DNA of 64,000 nucleotides from Paracoccus limosus (GCF_009711185.1 NZ_WMIF01000006.1:1-64000), one strand, 5' to 3'; positions 28,089 through 38,174 are shown, counted from the first letter of the stretch. Numbers and translations: made by a program. The notes: generated from the sequence alone by a model not told the origin.

Positions 28089-28287
28089 CGGGGGCCTCTT
28101 TGCCCGAAGCATCGGCAGATCGGCCGGCGAACTGCAAGGAAAGGCATCAGCGGGGGTGACCTCTTTCAGAGGGTGGTGAAGTTTCAAGCAATCAGCCCGA
28201 AAAACGATCAGGACGGAATGCGCTTTCCCCGCGCGGCTTCGGCCATTATACCAACTGCGGCATTCATGACCGCGGAAGGGAACCAAT

Positions 28288-29580
28288 ATGGCCAATGTGG
28301 TGGTCGTCGGCGCGCAATGGGGCGACGAAGGCAAGGGCAAGATCGTCGACTGGCTCAGCGAACGCGCCGATGTGATCGCGCGGTTTCAGGGCGGTCACAA
28401 CGCCGGCCACACGCTGGTCATCGGCAATCAGGTGTTCAAGCTGTCGCTGCTGCCCTCGGGCATCGTGCGCAAGGGCAAGATGGCGGTCATCGGCAATGGC
28501 GTCGTGCTGGACCCCTGGGCGCTGTTTGCGGAAATCGACAAGCTGTCGGCGCAGGGCGTGGAAATCAGCCCCGAGAACCTGATGATCGCAGAGAACACAC
28601 CGCTGATCCTGCCGCTGCATCAGGATCTGGACAAGCTGCGCGAAGAGGCGGCGGGTGCCAGCAAGATCGGCACCACCGGTCGCGGCATCGGGCCCGCTTA
28701 TGAAGACAAGGTCGGCCGCCGCACCATCCGCGTCGCCGATCTGGGTGATCAGGAGACGCTCGATTCGCGCCTTGACCGCCTGCTCGCGCATCACGACGCG
28801 CTGCGTCAGGGTCTGGGCGCCACGCCCATCGACCGGGCCGAGCTGCGCGCCAAACTGCTGGAGATCGCGCCGAAGCTGCTGCAATACGCCCAGCCCGTCT
28901 GGAAGGTGATGAACGATTACCGCAAGGCCGGCAAACGCATCCTGTTCGAGGGCGCGCAGGGCTCGCTGTTGGACATCGATTTCGGCACCTATCCCTATGT
29001 CACCTCCTCGACCACCATGTCGGGCATGGCGGCCTCGGGCACCGGCATGGGCCCCTCGGCGATCGGCTTCGTGCTGGGCATCGTCAAGGCCTATACCACC
29101 CGCGTCGGCTCGGGCCCGTTCCCGACCGAACTCGACGACGCCGACGGCCAGCGACTGGGCGAGCGGGGCCATGAATTCGGCACCGTCACCGGGCGCAAGC
29201 GCCGCTGCGGCTGGTTCGATGCGGTGCTGGTGCGCCAGACCTGCGCCATCTCGGGCGTGGACGGCATCGCGCTGACCAAGCTGGACGTGCTGGACGGGTT
29301 CGAGACGCTGAAGATCTGCACCGGCTACGAAATCGACGGCACCTTCTATGACCACCTGCCCACCGCCGCCGCGCTTCAGGCCAAGGTGACCCCGGTCTAT
29401 GAGGAAATGCCGGGCTGGCAAGCATCGACCCAAGGCGCGCGCAGCTGGGCCGACCTGCCGGCCGAGGCGATCAAATACGTCCGCCGCATCGAGGAACTGA
29501 TCCAGTGCCCGGTGGCGCTGCTCTCGACCTCGCCCGAGCGTGACGACACCATCCTCGTCACCGATCCCTTCGCCGACTGA
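28288..29580 (+). CDS. purA: Adenylosuccinate synthetase
   Basis: 430 aa, normal length. The GTP loop '[11 protein letters not shown]' is at residues ~8-18, with '[10 protein letters not shown]', '[14 protein letters not shown]', '[21 protein letters not shown]' and 'LTKLDVLD' following. It converts IMP and aspartate to adenylosuccinate in AMP synthesis. The next gene starts at its stop codon (TGATG). Confidence 0.98.
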   Translation: MANVVVVGAQWGDEGKGKIVDWLSERADVIARFQGGHNAGHTLVIGNQVFKLSLLPSGIVRKGKMAVIGNGVVLDPWALFAEIDKLSAQGVEISPENLMIAENTPLILPLHQDLDKLREEAAGASKIGTTGRGIGPAYEDKVGRRTIRVADLGDQETLDSRLDRLLAHHDALRQGLGATPIDRAELRAKLLEIAPKLLQYAQPVWKVMNDYRKAGKRILFEGAQGSLLDIDFGTYPYVTSSTTMSGMAASGTGMGPSAIGFVLGIVKAYTTRVGSGPFPTELDDADGQRLGERGHEFGTVTGRKRRCGWFDAVLVRQTCAISGVDGIALTKLDVLDGFETLKICTGYEIDGTFYDHLPTAAALQAKVTPVYEEMPGWQASTQGARSWADLPAEAIKYVRRIEELIQCPVALLSTSPERDDTILVTDPFAD

Positions 29581-29792
29581 TGGATCTGAAAGCCCGCAAG
29601 CGCTGGTCGCTGGTCATCCTGCTCATCGGCCTGCCGCTCTATATTATGGTGGCGGTCTCGCTGGTGAACTGGATGGACCGCGCCTGGGGCCGCCAGCCGA
29701 TCCTGATCGAGCTGGCGGTCTATATCGGTCTCGGCATCCTCTGGATCATGCCCTTCCGCCGCGTGTTCCGCGGCATCGGCAAGGGCGAATGA
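29580..29792 (+). CDS. DUF2842 small membrane protein
   Basis: 70 aa, overlapping the purA stop by one base. There are two transmembrane helices (residues ~10-30 and ~42-60) with a conserved basic N-terminus ([12 protein letters not shown]) and 'ILWIMPFRRVFRGIGKG' at the end, which is the DUF2842 pattern found next to purA or secE in alphaproteobacteria. No function is known. Confidence 0.88.
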   Translation: MDLKARKRWSLVILLIGLPLYIMVAVSLVNWMDRAWGRQPILIELAVYIGLGILWIMPFRRVFRGIGKGE

Positions 29793-30463
29793 TGCTGACC
29801 AGCCGCCAGCCGGTCACGCTGATCGGCGGTGGCCCGGTCAGCCGCGCCGATCTCGATGCGGCATTGCCGCTGGCCCCGACCCTCGCCGCCGCCGATGGCG
29901 GGGCCGATGCGGCGCTGGGCTTCGGCCTGATGCCGCAGGCGGTCTGGGGCGATTTCGATTCGATCTCGGATCGGGCGCGGCAGGCGATCCCGACGGAAAA
30001 CCTGCATCACATCGCCGAACAGGACAGCACCGATTTCGAAAAATGCCTAACCCGGATCCGGGCGCCGCTGGTTCTGGCCATCGGCTTTTCTGGTGCACGT
30101 CAGGACCATTTCCTTGCCGCGCTGACCACGCTCGCCCGCCGCCTCGGCCCGCCCACCATCCTGCTGGCCGGGGATGACGCCATCACGCTCTGCCCGCCCC
30201 GGATCGCGCTGGACCTGCCCGCAGGCACACGTCTTTCGCTCTATCCGATGGGCGCAGCCAGCGGCCGCTCGACCGGGCTCGAATGGCCGATCGAGGGGCT
30301 TCACTTTGCCCCCGACCTGCGCACCGGCACCTCGAACCGCACCACCGGCCCGGTCGATCTGACGATCACGGGGCCGATGCTGCTGATCCTGCCCCGCGAC
30401 CAGCTTGCCCTGCTGGCGCAGCGCCTGCAGTTTCACCATTTTCCAAATACCCAGCCGCGCTAG
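29792..30463 (+). CDS. Thiamine diphosphokinase
   Basis: 223 aa. ATG 29792 is preferred over ATG 29789 because AAGGG is then six bases upstream. 'AADGGADAAL', 'WGDFDSIS' and 'QDSTDFEKCL' form the ATP/Mg site of the COG1564 kinases; the C-terminal thiamine-binding domain has 'TGTSNRTT'. It makes thiamine diphosphate from thiamine. The last codons and the stop fall in a minus-strand copy of the interspersed repeat (30431-30452), so the C-terminus may have been extended or replaced by that repeat. Confidence 0.87.
   Translation: MLTSRQPVTLIGGGPVSRADLDAALPLAPTLAAADGGADAALGFGLMPQAVWGDFDSISDRARQAIPTENLHHIAEQDSTDFEKCLTRIRAPLVLAIGFSGARQDHFLAALTTLARRLGPPTILLAGDDAITLCPPRIALDLPAGTRLSLYPMGAASGRSTGLEWPIEGLHFAPDLRTGTSNRTTGPVDLTITGPMLLILPRDQLALLAQRLQFHHFPNTQPR
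30431..30452 (-). repeat. Interspersed repeat core, copy 4 (inside the end of the thiamine kinase gene)
   Basis: The minus strand reads GGGTATTTG, then GAAAATGGTGAAA, matching the core at 10857-10880 and 50223-50246 at most positions. It supplies about seven C-terminal codons of the thiamine diphosphokinase. No GC hairpin accompanies it. Confidence 0.5.
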
Positions 30464-30466
30464 CCG

Positions 30467-31339
30467 TCAGCGCGAACCGCTCCGCGGGTCCAGCGCCTCG
30501 CGCAAACCCTCGCCGACTGCATTCACCGCCAGCACCGTGACGGCGATCATCAGCCCCGGTAACAGCGCCCGCAGCGGATATTGCTGCATCTGGTCCATGG
30601 CATCATGCAGCAACCGGCCAAGCGTCGGATAATCCGGCGGAAAGCCCAGGCCCAGAAAGCTCAGCGCGCTTTCGGTGGTGATCGCGGTCGCCATGCCCAG
30701 AGTTGCTGCGACCACCACGGGCGAGGCGACATTGGGCAGGACATGGCGCCACAGCATCGCGCCGGGGCGGGTGCCGATGGCGCGCGCCGCCTCGATAAAG
30801 CCGCGCTCCTTCAGCGCCAGCACCTCGCCACGCAGGATGCGCGCCACCGCCATCCACGAGGTCAGCCCGATCGCCAGCACGATCAGCACGAAACTGCCGC
30901 CCGGCGGCCCCAGATGCCGTGCCAGCGGCTCGCGGAACAGCGTCACCATCAGCAACAGCAGCGGCAGCAGCGGCAACGCCAGAAACAGCTCGGTCAGCCG
31001 CATCAGCACGCCGTCCAGCCGCCGGAAATAGCCGGCCAGCAACCCCACCAGCCCGCCCAGCCCCAGCGTGATCGGCATGACCGCCATCGCCACGGCCAGC
31101 GAAATTCGTCCGCCCGCCATCAGCCGCGCCATCATATCCCGGCCCAGCTGATCTGTGCCCAGCGGATGCGCCCAGGACAGGCCCTGATTGCGGGCGCGGA
31201 TGTCGATATGTGTGGGCGCGATCCGCCACAGCCACGGCCCCAGCAGCACAAAGACCACAAGCAGCGCCAGCACCCACAGCCCGATCATCGCGCCGCGCTG
31301 CGGGCGCAGTCGCTGCCACAGGCTGGCCCGTTCAGCCAT
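30467..31339 (-). CDS. Peptide ABC transporter permease (DppC-like)
   Basis: 290 aa, five to six transmembrane helices. An N-terminal OppC-type segment, then 'HPLGTDQLGRDMMARLM', and the coupling EAA loop near 'EAARAIGTRPGAMLWRHVLPN'. It pairs with the DppB-like permease, whose start it overlaps by eight bases, in a peptide/nickel family importer. It ends four bases from the convergent thiamine kinase gene. Confidence 0.92.
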   Translation of the reverse strand: MAERASLWQRLRPQRGAMIGLWVLALLVVFVLLGPWLWRIAPTHIDIRARNQGLSWAHPLGTDQLGRDMMARLMAGGRISLAVAMAVMPITLGLGGLVGLLAGYFRRLDGVLMRLTELFLALPLLPLLLLMVTLFREPLARHLGPPGGSFVLIVLAIGLTSWMAVARILRGEVLALKERGFIEAARAIGTRPGAMLWRHVLPNVASPVVVAATLGMATAITTESALSFLGLGFPPDYPTLGRLLHDAMDQMQQYPLRALLPGLMIAVTVLAVNAVGEGLREALDPRSGSR

Positions 31340-32339
31340 GGCGGATCCTCGGGTCCAGCATTCCGTAAAGCAGATCGGCCAGCAGCGTGCAAAGCACGAT
31401 CAGCAGTGCAAAGACAAAGGTCAGCGCCATGACCATCGGCAGGTCATGGGCGTTGATCGCAAGGATCAGCAACTGTCCCAGCCCGTTCACCTTGAACAAT
31501 TGCTCGGTGATGATGGCGCCACCGAAGACCGTGGGCAGGCCAAGGGCGATCACCGTCACCATCGAGCTCAGGCTGTTGCGCAGCACATGCCGGCACAGCA
31601 CCGCGCCTTCGCCCAGTCCCTTGGCGCGGGCGGTGCGCACATGGTCCTGACGCAGATTGTCCAGCATGGCCGCGCGCAGATAGCGGCTGATCTGCGCCGC
31701 ATTGTAAAGCGTCAGCACCGCGACCGGCATCGCCATCTGCCGCAGCTGACGCAGCAGCGATGCCCAATCCGTCACCCGCAGCGTGGTGTCATAGACCGAG
31801 GGCAGCCATTTCAGCCAGATCGCCAGCACCCAGATCAGCACCAGCCCGGTCAGAAATGTCGGCAGCGAATAGCCCAGCATGGCAAGGCTGCCGGCGATGC
31901 GGTCAAACCAGCCCTGCGGGTGCCGGGCCGACAGGATGGCGACGGGCAGGGCGACCAGAACCCCCAGCAGATAGGACAGCCCGACCACGGCCAGCGTCTG
32001 CGGCAGCCGCTCGGCGATCACGTCAAAGACCGGCGCGCGGCTTTGATAGCTGATCAGCCGCTGCTGGCCGGCGCCAAAGTCGGTGCCCAGCAGCCGGTCC
32101 AGCCAGTGCAGCGGCTCGACCCAGAAGAATTGCTTCAGAAACAACAGATAGCGCAGCGGCCATGGCTCACCGACCCCCAGCGCGGCGCGCATCCGCTCCT
32201 TGACCTCGGGCGGCACGGTCAGGGGCATCTCGCCCAAGGGATCGCCCGGCGCCGCCTCAAGCAACAGAAAGATCACCAGCGAGATGCACAGCAGCGTCGG
32301 CACCGCCATCGCCAGCCGGCGCAGGGCAAGGTTCAGCAT
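31332..32339 (-). CDS. Peptide ABC transporter permease (DppB-like)
   Basis: 335 aa, six transmembrane helices. DppB-type N-terminus (LALRRLAMAVPTLLCISLVI), 'APGDPLGEMPLTVPPEVKERM' region, and EAA loop 'TARAKGLGEGAVLCRHVLRN'. It forms the channel with the next gene product. It is 13 bases downstream of the binding-protein gene. Confidence 0.92.
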   Translation of the reverse strand: MLNLALRRLAMAVPTLLCISLVIFLLLEAAPGDPLGEMPLTVPPEVKERMRAALGVGEPWPLRYLLFLKQFFWVEPLHWLDRLLGTDFGAGQQRLISYQSRAPVFDVIAERLPQTLAVVGLSYLLGVLVALPVAILSARHPQGWFDRIAGSLAMLGYSLPTFLTGLVLIWVLAIWLKWLPSVYDTTLRVTDWASLLRQLRQMAMPVAVLTLYNAAQISRYLRAAMLDNLRQDHVRTARAKGLGEGAVLCRHVLRNSLSSMVTVIALGLPTVFGGAIITEQLFKVNGLGQLLILAINAHDLPMVMALTFVFALLIVLCTLLADLLYGMLDPRIRHG

Positions 32340-32352
32340 GGCGCCACCCCGG

Positions 32353-34053
32353 CTAGCGGGTGCGATGCCAGTCGGCGACGTTCCACAGCTCGCTGTCCCA
32401 TGCGTTCAGCACCACCCCGCCCAAGGTATTGGCATAGGCCGAGCTGGTGCCGCGATAGACCAGCGGGATGATCGCATCGCTGTCGCGCGTCAGCATATCG
32501 TTCAGCCGCCGGCCCATCGCGCCGCGTTCGGCGGGATCGACGGTCTGCGACATCTCGGCCAGCAGCCGGTCGTATTCCGGGTTGCAATAGCGACTGATGT
32601 TTTCGCCCTGCCACTGATTGTCCGGGCCCGGCACCTTGTCGCAGCCTTGCCGCGCCAGATAGGGCTCGGGGTTCGAGCCTTCGAAATTATTGGCAAACAT
32701 CTCCAGATCGGCATGGAATTTCTGGAACGTGTCGGGCGAGCCGGCATCACCGCCGAAGAACACCGAAGGATCGACGCTTTTCAGCTCGGTCTCGACGCCG
32801 ATCTCTTGCCACCATTGCTTGATCAGCGCCTGAAAATCCTGACGCACCGCGTTCACCGAGGTCTGGAACAGCAAATGCAGCCGATGGCCGTCCTTTTCGC
32901 GGATGCCGTCGCTGCCCGGCACCCAGCCGGCGCCATCCAGCAGCGCCCGCGCCCCGGCGATGTCCTGCGTCAGGCAGGCGGTATTGTCCGAGGCCCATGC
33001 CGCCGGCGCCGGCACCAGATTGCAGGTCGGCTGGCCGGCGGGGCCATAGCCGATATCGGTCAGCAGCGAGCGGTCGATGGCCAGCGACAGCGCGCGCCGC
33101 ACGGCCGGGTCGGACAGGATCGGATGGGGATGTTTCAGGGTCGAGCGCTCGGCCTCGGGCAGATCGGGCGAGGGATCGGACAGGTTGACGTGGATCAGCT
33201 CGACCAGACTGCCAAAGGCGGCCTCGACCCGGCCCAGCCCCTTGGCCTCCATGCCGGCGATAACATCGGGGGCCAGCTGCGTGTTCCACGCATAGTCATA
33301 TTCGCCGGTTTCCAGCACCGCACGCGCCGCCGCCGCCGCATCGCCGCCGCCCTTCAGGACCAGCGTGGCAAAGGCGGGCTTATCGGGATCGCGATAGGCG
33401 GGATTGGCCTCAAGCAGCACCGCGTCATTGGTGCGAAACCCGGTCACCCGGAACGGGCCGGTGCCGATGGGCTGGAAATTCTGCTGCGTGCAGCCCGGCG
33501 CCGCCGCGCCGGTGCAGCCCCGGAACTGCGCCTGTTGCAGCACCGGCGTCTGCGCGCCGACAAAGGCCGAGAACGGATCGGGCCGGGGCGTGGCAAAGCT
33601 GATGCGCAGCGTCAGCGGGTCCAGCGCCTCGACCTTGTCGATGCCGTCGAACTTCGCCAGCTGCGCGCAGCCGCCGGCGGGATCCATGCAATAGGCGGCG
33701 GTAAAGGCCACATCCGCCGCCGTGACCGGGCTGCCATCGGACCAGATCAGCCCCGGGCGCAGCTTCCATGTCACGCTGCGCAGATCGGTAGCGATGCCGC
33801 CATTCGCGACCGAGGGGATCTCGGCTGCCAGCCGGGGCGCCAGCGCGCCATCGGGCACAAAGACCGCCAGCGGCTCCAGCACGGCGCTGGCGGCGATGAT
33901 GTCCTTGCTGCCGGTCGACAGATAGGGGTTCATCGTCGAGGGCGCCTGCCACATGATGACATTGACCTGCCCGTCCACGCCCCGCTCGGCCCGGGCCATT
34001 CCCGTCATGGCCGCCCCGCAGGCGGCCCCCATCAGCAAGACCTTGATGCGCAT
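32353..34053 (-). CDS. Peptide ABC transporter substrate-binding protein (SBP_bac_5)
   Basis: 566 aa from ATG 34053, with signal peptide MRIKVLLMGAACGAAMTGMARA. Family 5 features: 'MNPYLSTGSKDI', 'LRPGLIWSDGSPVTAADVAF', 'NFQPIGTGPFRVTGF', 'DPAVRRALSLAIDRSLL'. There are several Cys pairs in insertion loops (MDPAGGCAQ, FRGCTGAAAPGCTQ), more than usual. It captures a peptide or similar ligand in the periplasm for the permeases downstream; the ligand is unknown. It is transcribed divergently from the ATPase gene at 34180. Confidence 0.92.
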   Translation of the reverse strand: MRIKVLLMGAACGAAMTGMARAERGVDGQVNVIMWQAPSTMNPYLSTGSKDIIAASAVLEPLAVFVPDGALAPRLAAEIPSVANGGIATDLRSVTWKLRPGLIWSDGSPVTAADVAFTAAYCMDPAGGCAQLAKFDGIDKVEALDPLTLRISFATPRPDPFSAFVGAQTPVLQQAQFRGCTGAAAPGCTQQNFQPIGTGPFRVTGFRTNDAVLLEANPAYRDPDKPAFATLVLKGGGDAAAAARAVLETGEYDYAWNTQLAPDVIAGMEAKGLGRVEAAFGSLVELIHVNLSDPSPDLPEAERSTLKHPHPILSDPAVRRALSLAIDRSLLTDIGYGPAGQPTCNLVPAPAAWASDNTACLTQDIAGARALLDGAGWVPGSDGIREKDGHRLHLLFQTSVNAVRQDFQALIKQWWQEIGVETELKSVDPSVFFGGDAGSPDTFQKFHADLEMFANNFEGSNPEPYLARQGCDKVPGPDNQWQGENISRYCNPEYDRLLAEMSQTVDPAERGAMGRRLNDMLTRDSDAIIPLVYRGTSSAYANTLGGVVLNAWDSELWNVADWHRTR

Positions 34054-34179
34054 CGTCTGCTCCTGTGCCCTGTGGGTCTGCGGACTGTCGGACGGAACCG
34101 ACGAGAAAATCAAGTTCTTGCATCAGCGCCGGGGCGGGCTAGCTTTGGCGCCAAACCCGCCCATGCCGCGCGAGGCCGC

Positions 34180-35925
34180 ATGTCCGACGGAAATCTCGTC
34201 TCGGTCCGCGATCTGCGGGTCACGTTCCAGACCCGCGCGGGCGAGGTGCAGGGCCTGCGCGGCGTCGGCTTTGACATCGCGCCCGGCGAATGCCTGTGCG
34301 TGACCGGCGAATCCGGCGCCGGCAAATCGGTCAGCGCGCTGGCCTTGATGCGGCTGGTCGAATTCGGCGGTGGCCGGATTCGGGGCGGGTCGCTGGTCTT
34401 TGACGGGCGCGATCTGGCGCGGGCCGATCCGGAGGCGATGCGCCGGATCCGGGGCAATCGCATCGGCATGGTCTTTCAAGAGCCGGTGGCGGCGCTGAAC
34501 CCGGTGCTGAGCATTGGCCGCCAGCTATGCGAGGGGCTGATCGCGCATCGCGGCCTGTCGCGCGCCGCCGCGCAGGCGCAGGCGCTGGAACTGCTGCAGC
34601 AGATGCGCCTGCCCGAGCCCGAGCGCCAGTTGCGGCAATATCCGCATGAGCTGTCGGGCGGAATGTGCCAGCGCGTGGTGATCGCCATGGCCATGGCCTG
34701 CCGCCCGCAGCTTTTGATCTGCGACGAGCCGACCTCGGCGCTGGACGTGACCACGCAGGCCGGGATCCTGACGCTGATCGACCGGCTGAAGCAGGAAACC
34801 GGTATGGCGGTGCTGTTCATCAGCCATGACATGGCGGTGGTGGCGCAGATGGCCGACCGCATTCTGGTCCTGCGCCGGGGGCTGCCGGTCGAAGAGGGGC
34901 CCGCCGCCCGCATCCTTGCCGCGCCGCGCCATGCCTATACCCGGGCGCTGCTGGCGGCCATGCCCCGGCTGGGCGCGCAGGCGGACGGGCCGGCGCCGGG
35001 TCCGACGGGGCCGCCGCTTTTGCAGGTGCGCGGGCTGGTCACGCGCTTTGCCCTGCGGCGGGGGCTGTTTCGTCGCAGCACGGGGCCGCAGGTCCATGCC
35101 GTCGAGGATCTGTCGCTGGATCTGGCGCGGGGCGAGACGCTGGCGCTGGTCGGCGAATCCGGCTGTGGCAAGACCACCGCCGCCCGTTCGATCCTGCGGC
35201 TGATCGAGCCTTGCGCCGGCTCGATCCGGCTGGACGGGCGCGAGATCATGGCGCTGGACGCAGGCGCGCTGCGCGAGGCACGGCGCGACATGCAGATGAT
35301 CTTTCAGGACCCGCAATCCAGTCTCGACCCGCGCATGTCCTTGGCGCGGCAAGTAGCCGAGCCGCTGGCGAATTATGGCATCGGCACCGCGGCCCAGCGT
35401 CGGGACCGGGTGGCGGCGCTCTTCGACCGCGTCGGCCTGTCGCGCGCGCTGATGGACCGGCTGCCGCATGAACTGTCGGGAGGTCAGCGCCAGCGCGTAG
35501 CCATCGCCCGTGCGCTGGCGCTGGAGCCGCGGCTGATCGTGGCGGATGAGCCGGTTTCGGCGCTGGATGCCACGGTCCGGGCGCAGGTGCTGGATCTGCT
35601 GGCCGGATTGCAGCGCGATCTGGGCATTGCGCTTTTGTTTATCAGCCATGACATGGCGTTGGTCGAACGCATCAGCCATCGCGTCGCCGTCATGCATCAG
35701 GGCCGCATCGTCGAGACCGGTAGCCGGGCGCAGCTCTTTGCGGCGCCGGCGCATTCACAGACCCGGCGCCTGCTGGCCGCCGTGCCGCCGCTGGCTCGGG
35801 GGTGGCGCCCGCCGGACGATTCCGGCGCCCCGGTTGGCGTGATCCATCCGCCGGGCCATGCCCCGGCCCCGGTGCGCTGGCGCGAGGTCGCGCCGGGCCA
35901 TCAGGTGCTGGACGGGCCCGCCTGA
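34180..35925 (+). CDS. Fused double ATPase of peptide ABC transporter (DppD-DppF type)
   Basis: 581 aa, two nucleotide-binding domains in one chain. NBD1 has Walker A 'GESGAGKS' (~43-50), Q-loop 'VFQEP', Walker B 'LLICDEPTSALD' and an ABC signature LSGGMCQR in which Met replaces the usual Gln. NBD2 has Walker A 'GESGCGKT' (~325-332), 'IFQDPQSSLDPR' and the canonical 'LSGGQRQR'. It powers the transporter encoded at 30467-34053 on the opposite strand; the two units share the 126-base region 34054-34179. The substitution in signature 1 suggests asymmetric ATP sites. Confidence 0.93.
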   Translation: MSDGNLVSVRDLRVTFQTRAGEVQGLRGVGFDIAPGECLCVTGESGAGKSVSALALMRLVEFGGGRIRGGSLVFDGRDLARADPEAMRRIRGNRIGMVFQEPVAALNPVLSIGRQLCEGLIAHRGLSRAAAQAQALELLQQMRLPEPERQLRQYPHELSGGMCQRVVIAMAMACRPQLLICDEPTSALDVTTQAGILTLIDRLKQETGMAVLFISHDMAVVAQMADRILVLRRGLPVEEGPAARILAAPRHAYTRALLAAMPRLGAQADGPAPGPTGPPLLQVRGLVTRFALRRGLFRRSTGPQVHAVEDLSLDLARGETLALVGESGCGKTTAARSILRLIEPCAGSIRLDGREIMALDAGALREARRDMQMIFQDPQSSLDPRMSLARQVAEPLANYGIGTAAQRRDRVAALFDRVGLSRALMDRLPHELSGGQRQRVAIARALALEPRLIVADEPVSALDATVRAQVLDLLAGLQRDLGIALLFISHDMALVERISHRVAVMHQGRIVETGSRAQLFAAPAHSQTRRLLAAVPPLARGWRPPDDSGAPVGVIHPPGHAPAPVRWREVAPGHQVLDGPA

Positions 35926-36012
35926 GCCGCGACGGCGGGAAGGGCTGCGACGGGCCGGACCCTTGCGGGGCGCGGGCAAAAGGGCCAAGCTTTGCCGCGA
36001 AGGAGAAGTCCC

Positions 36013-37182
36013 ATGCCCGTCAAGAACCGCTTTGCCGAATTGCTGCCCGAGATCACCGCCTGGCGCCGGGATTTCCATGAAAATCCCGAGCTGGATTATG
36101 CCGTGCACCGCACCGCCGGCCGGGTGGCGCAGCTTTTGCGCGAATTCGGCGTCGATGAGGTAGTCGAGGGTATCGGGCGCACGGGCGTGGTCGGTGTCAT
36201 TCGCGGCCGCAGCGACAGCCGGGGCCGGGTGATCGGTCTGCGCGCCGACATGGACGCCCTGCCGATCCGCGAGATCACCGGGCTGGACTATGCCTCGAAG
36301 GTGCCGGGTGTCATGCATGCCTGCGGCCATGACGGCCACACCGCCATGCTGCTGGGGGCGGCGAAATATCTGGCCGAGACGCGCAATTTCGACGGCACCG
36401 CCATCGTCATCTTCCAGCCCGCCGAAGAGGGCGGCGGCGGCGGCAAGGCGATGGTCGAGGACGGGCTGGTCGAACGCTGGGGCATTCAGGAATTCTACGG
36501 CATGCACAATATGCCGGGCTATCCGGTCGGCAGCTTCGCCATCAAGGCCGGTGCGATGATGGCGGCCACCGACCAGTTCGACATCACCATTACCGGCAAG
36601 GGTGGCCATGCCGCCAAGCCGCATGACTGCGTCGATACCACGCTGATCGCGGCGCAGGTGATCGTGGCGCTGCAATCGGTGGTGGCGCGCAATGTCGATC
36701 CGCTGAAAAGCGGCGTCGTCTCGGTCTGCGTGGTCGAGACGGATTCGACCGCCCATAACGTCATCCCGCAGGTGGTGGTGCTGCGCGGCACCGCCCGGAC
36801 GCTGGCCCCCGAGGTGCGCGACCTGATCGAGGCCGCGATCAGCCGCGTCGCCGTCAACACTGCCTTGGCCTTTGGTGGCCATGCCGATGTGCATTACGAG
36901 CGCGGCTATCCGGTGACGATGAACCACCCCGAGGCGACCGAACATGCCGCCGAGGTGGCGCGCCAGATCGCGGGCGATGTCACCACCGATATGCAGCCGC
37001 TGATGGCGGGCGAGGATTTCAGCTATATGCTGAACGCCCGGCCCGGCGCCTATATCTTTGTTGGCAATGGCGACACCGCCATGGTGCATTCGCCGGAATA
37101 TAATTTCGACGATGACGCGATCCCCGCCGGGGCCAGCTGGTATGCCGGCATGGTCGAGGCCCGGATGCCCGCCGCGGGCTAG
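36013..37182 (+). CDS. M20 family amidohydrolase (hippurate hydrolase-like)
   Basis: 389 aa from ATG 36013, with AAGGAG upstream. Motifs: 'RRDFHENPELDY', 'LRADMDALPI', the metal-binding 'HACGHDGHTAML' (Cys and His ligands), 'QPAEEGGGGGKAMVEDGL' with the catalytic Glu pair, 'FYGMHNMPGYPVG', and 'AGEDFSYMLNARPGAYIFVGNG'. It hydrolyses N-acyl amino acids or similar amides. Next to a peptide transporter ATPase, it may process the imported substrate, as M20D genes beside peptide ABC systems often do. Confidence 0.93.
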   Translation: MPVKNRFAELLPEITAWRRDFHENPELDYAVHRTAGRVAQLLREFGVDEVVEGIGRTGVVGVIRGRSDSRGRVIGLRADMDALPIREITGLDYASKVPGVMHACGHDGHTAMLLGAAKYLAETRNFDGTAIVIFQPAEEGGGGGKAMVEDGLVERWGIQEFYGMHNMPGYPVGSFAIKAGAMMAATDQFDITITGKGGHAAKPHDCVDTTLIAAQVIVALQSVVARNVDPLKSGVVSVCVVETDSTAHNVIPQVVVLRGTARTLAPEVRDLIEAAISRVAVNTALAFGGHADVHYERGYPVTMNHPEATEHAAEVARQIAGDVTTDMQPLMAGEDFSYMLNARPGAYIFVGNGDTAMVHSPEYNFDDDAIPAGASWYAGMVEARMPAAG

Positions 37183-37316
37183 GCCCGTCGCGCCGCCCGT
37201 CCCGTGGGGCGGCACCGGCAAGGGTTTGCGTGGCCACCCGCCGGCCCCCGTTTCGACGGTTGCCGGTCGGGGGTGGGCCGGTCTATCCTGCCGCGCGAAG
37301 ACCTTGGAGGGTGTCG

Positions 37317-38156
37317 ATGAACCAGACCATTTTCCTGTTGCTGGGGGTGCTTGGGCTTGCCGGGATAGGCTCGCTCGTCGCCAGCAATGACGACGATCAC
37401 GCACCCGACGCGCCGCCCGACGATCCCTATGGCGGCCGCGATGTCACCGAGGGCACCGATGACGCCGACACGATCATCGGCACCGATGGCGACGATGCCA
37501 TCCAATCCTATGGTGGCGATGATTCGGTCGATGCGGGCGCGGGCGACGATCTGGTCTGGACCGGCTATGGCAATGATACCGTCGCCGCCGATCCCGGCGA
37601 TGACGAGATCTATCTGGGCTATGGCGATGACGTCTATGGCGGGCTGGATCTGGGCGCCGATCAGGGCAATGACACCATCGACGGCGGCGAGGGCAATGAT
37701 ACGATCACCGTCAATCCCGGCGAACATTCGATCACCGGCGGCGCCGGCGACGACAGCATCACCGACAATGGCGCCACCGTCTATATCGACGGCGGCAAGG
37801 ATGACGACCTGATCCTGTCGGCTGATGATTCCACCCCGGATGCGCAGGACACGCTGCTGGGCGGCGATGGCAATGACACCATCTATGCCGGCGGCCATGA
37901 CATCGTGGACGGCGGCAAGGGCAGCGACCATATCGTGATCTCGGACGCGGTCTCGGGCGCGGTGGATGTCACCTATGGCAGCGCGGACACCATCACCCTG
38001 TCGGTGCCCAAGGATTACACCGGCGCCGACAAGCCCGATCTGGTGCAGGACGGCGACGATGTGCAGGTGGTGCTGAACGGCAAGGTGCTGGCGGTGCTGC
38101 GCGACACCGAAGTCAGCGGCGTCGGCCCCATCAATATCGAGCGCGCCACGGCCTGA
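37317..38156 (+). CDS. Membrane-anchored RTX-repeat calcium-binding protein
   Basis: 279 aa from ATG 37317 behind GGAGG. Residues ~4-22 form one hydrophobic segment (FLLLGVLGLAGIGSLVA), followed by an Asp/Pro-rich stalk (NDDDHAPDAPPDDP) and about eight GGxGxD-type nonapeptides between ~45 and 200 (GGDDSVDAG, GEGNDTI, GGAGDDSI, GGDGNDTIYAGG). RTX repeats fold as calcium beta-rolls. Unlike secreted RTX proteins, it has an N-terminal membrane anchor or signal and no obvious type I secretion tail, so it probably stays attached, facing the periplasm. No partner gene is evident. Confidence 0.82.
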   Translation: MNQTIFLLLGVLGLAGIGSLVASNDDDHAPDAPPDDPYGGRDVTEGTDDADTIIGTDGDDAIQSYGGDDSVDAGAGDDLVWTGYGNDTVAADPGDDEIYLGYGDDVYGGLDLGADQGNDTIDGGEGNDTITVNPGEHSITGGAGDDSITDNGATVYIDGGKDDDLILSADDSTPDAQDTLLGGDGNDTIYAGGHDIVDGGKGSDHIVISDAVSGAVDVTYGSADTITLSVPKDYTGADKPDLVQDGDDVQVVLNGKVLAVLRDTEVSGVGPINIERATA

Positions 38157-38174
38157 CCGGCGGCCCGACGGATC

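Noticed and set aside
32200..34179. Upstream extension of the double ATPase frame over the binding-protein gene
   Set aside because: The true start is ATG 34180 with GAGG upstream; the extension lies antisense to a well-supported SBP gene.
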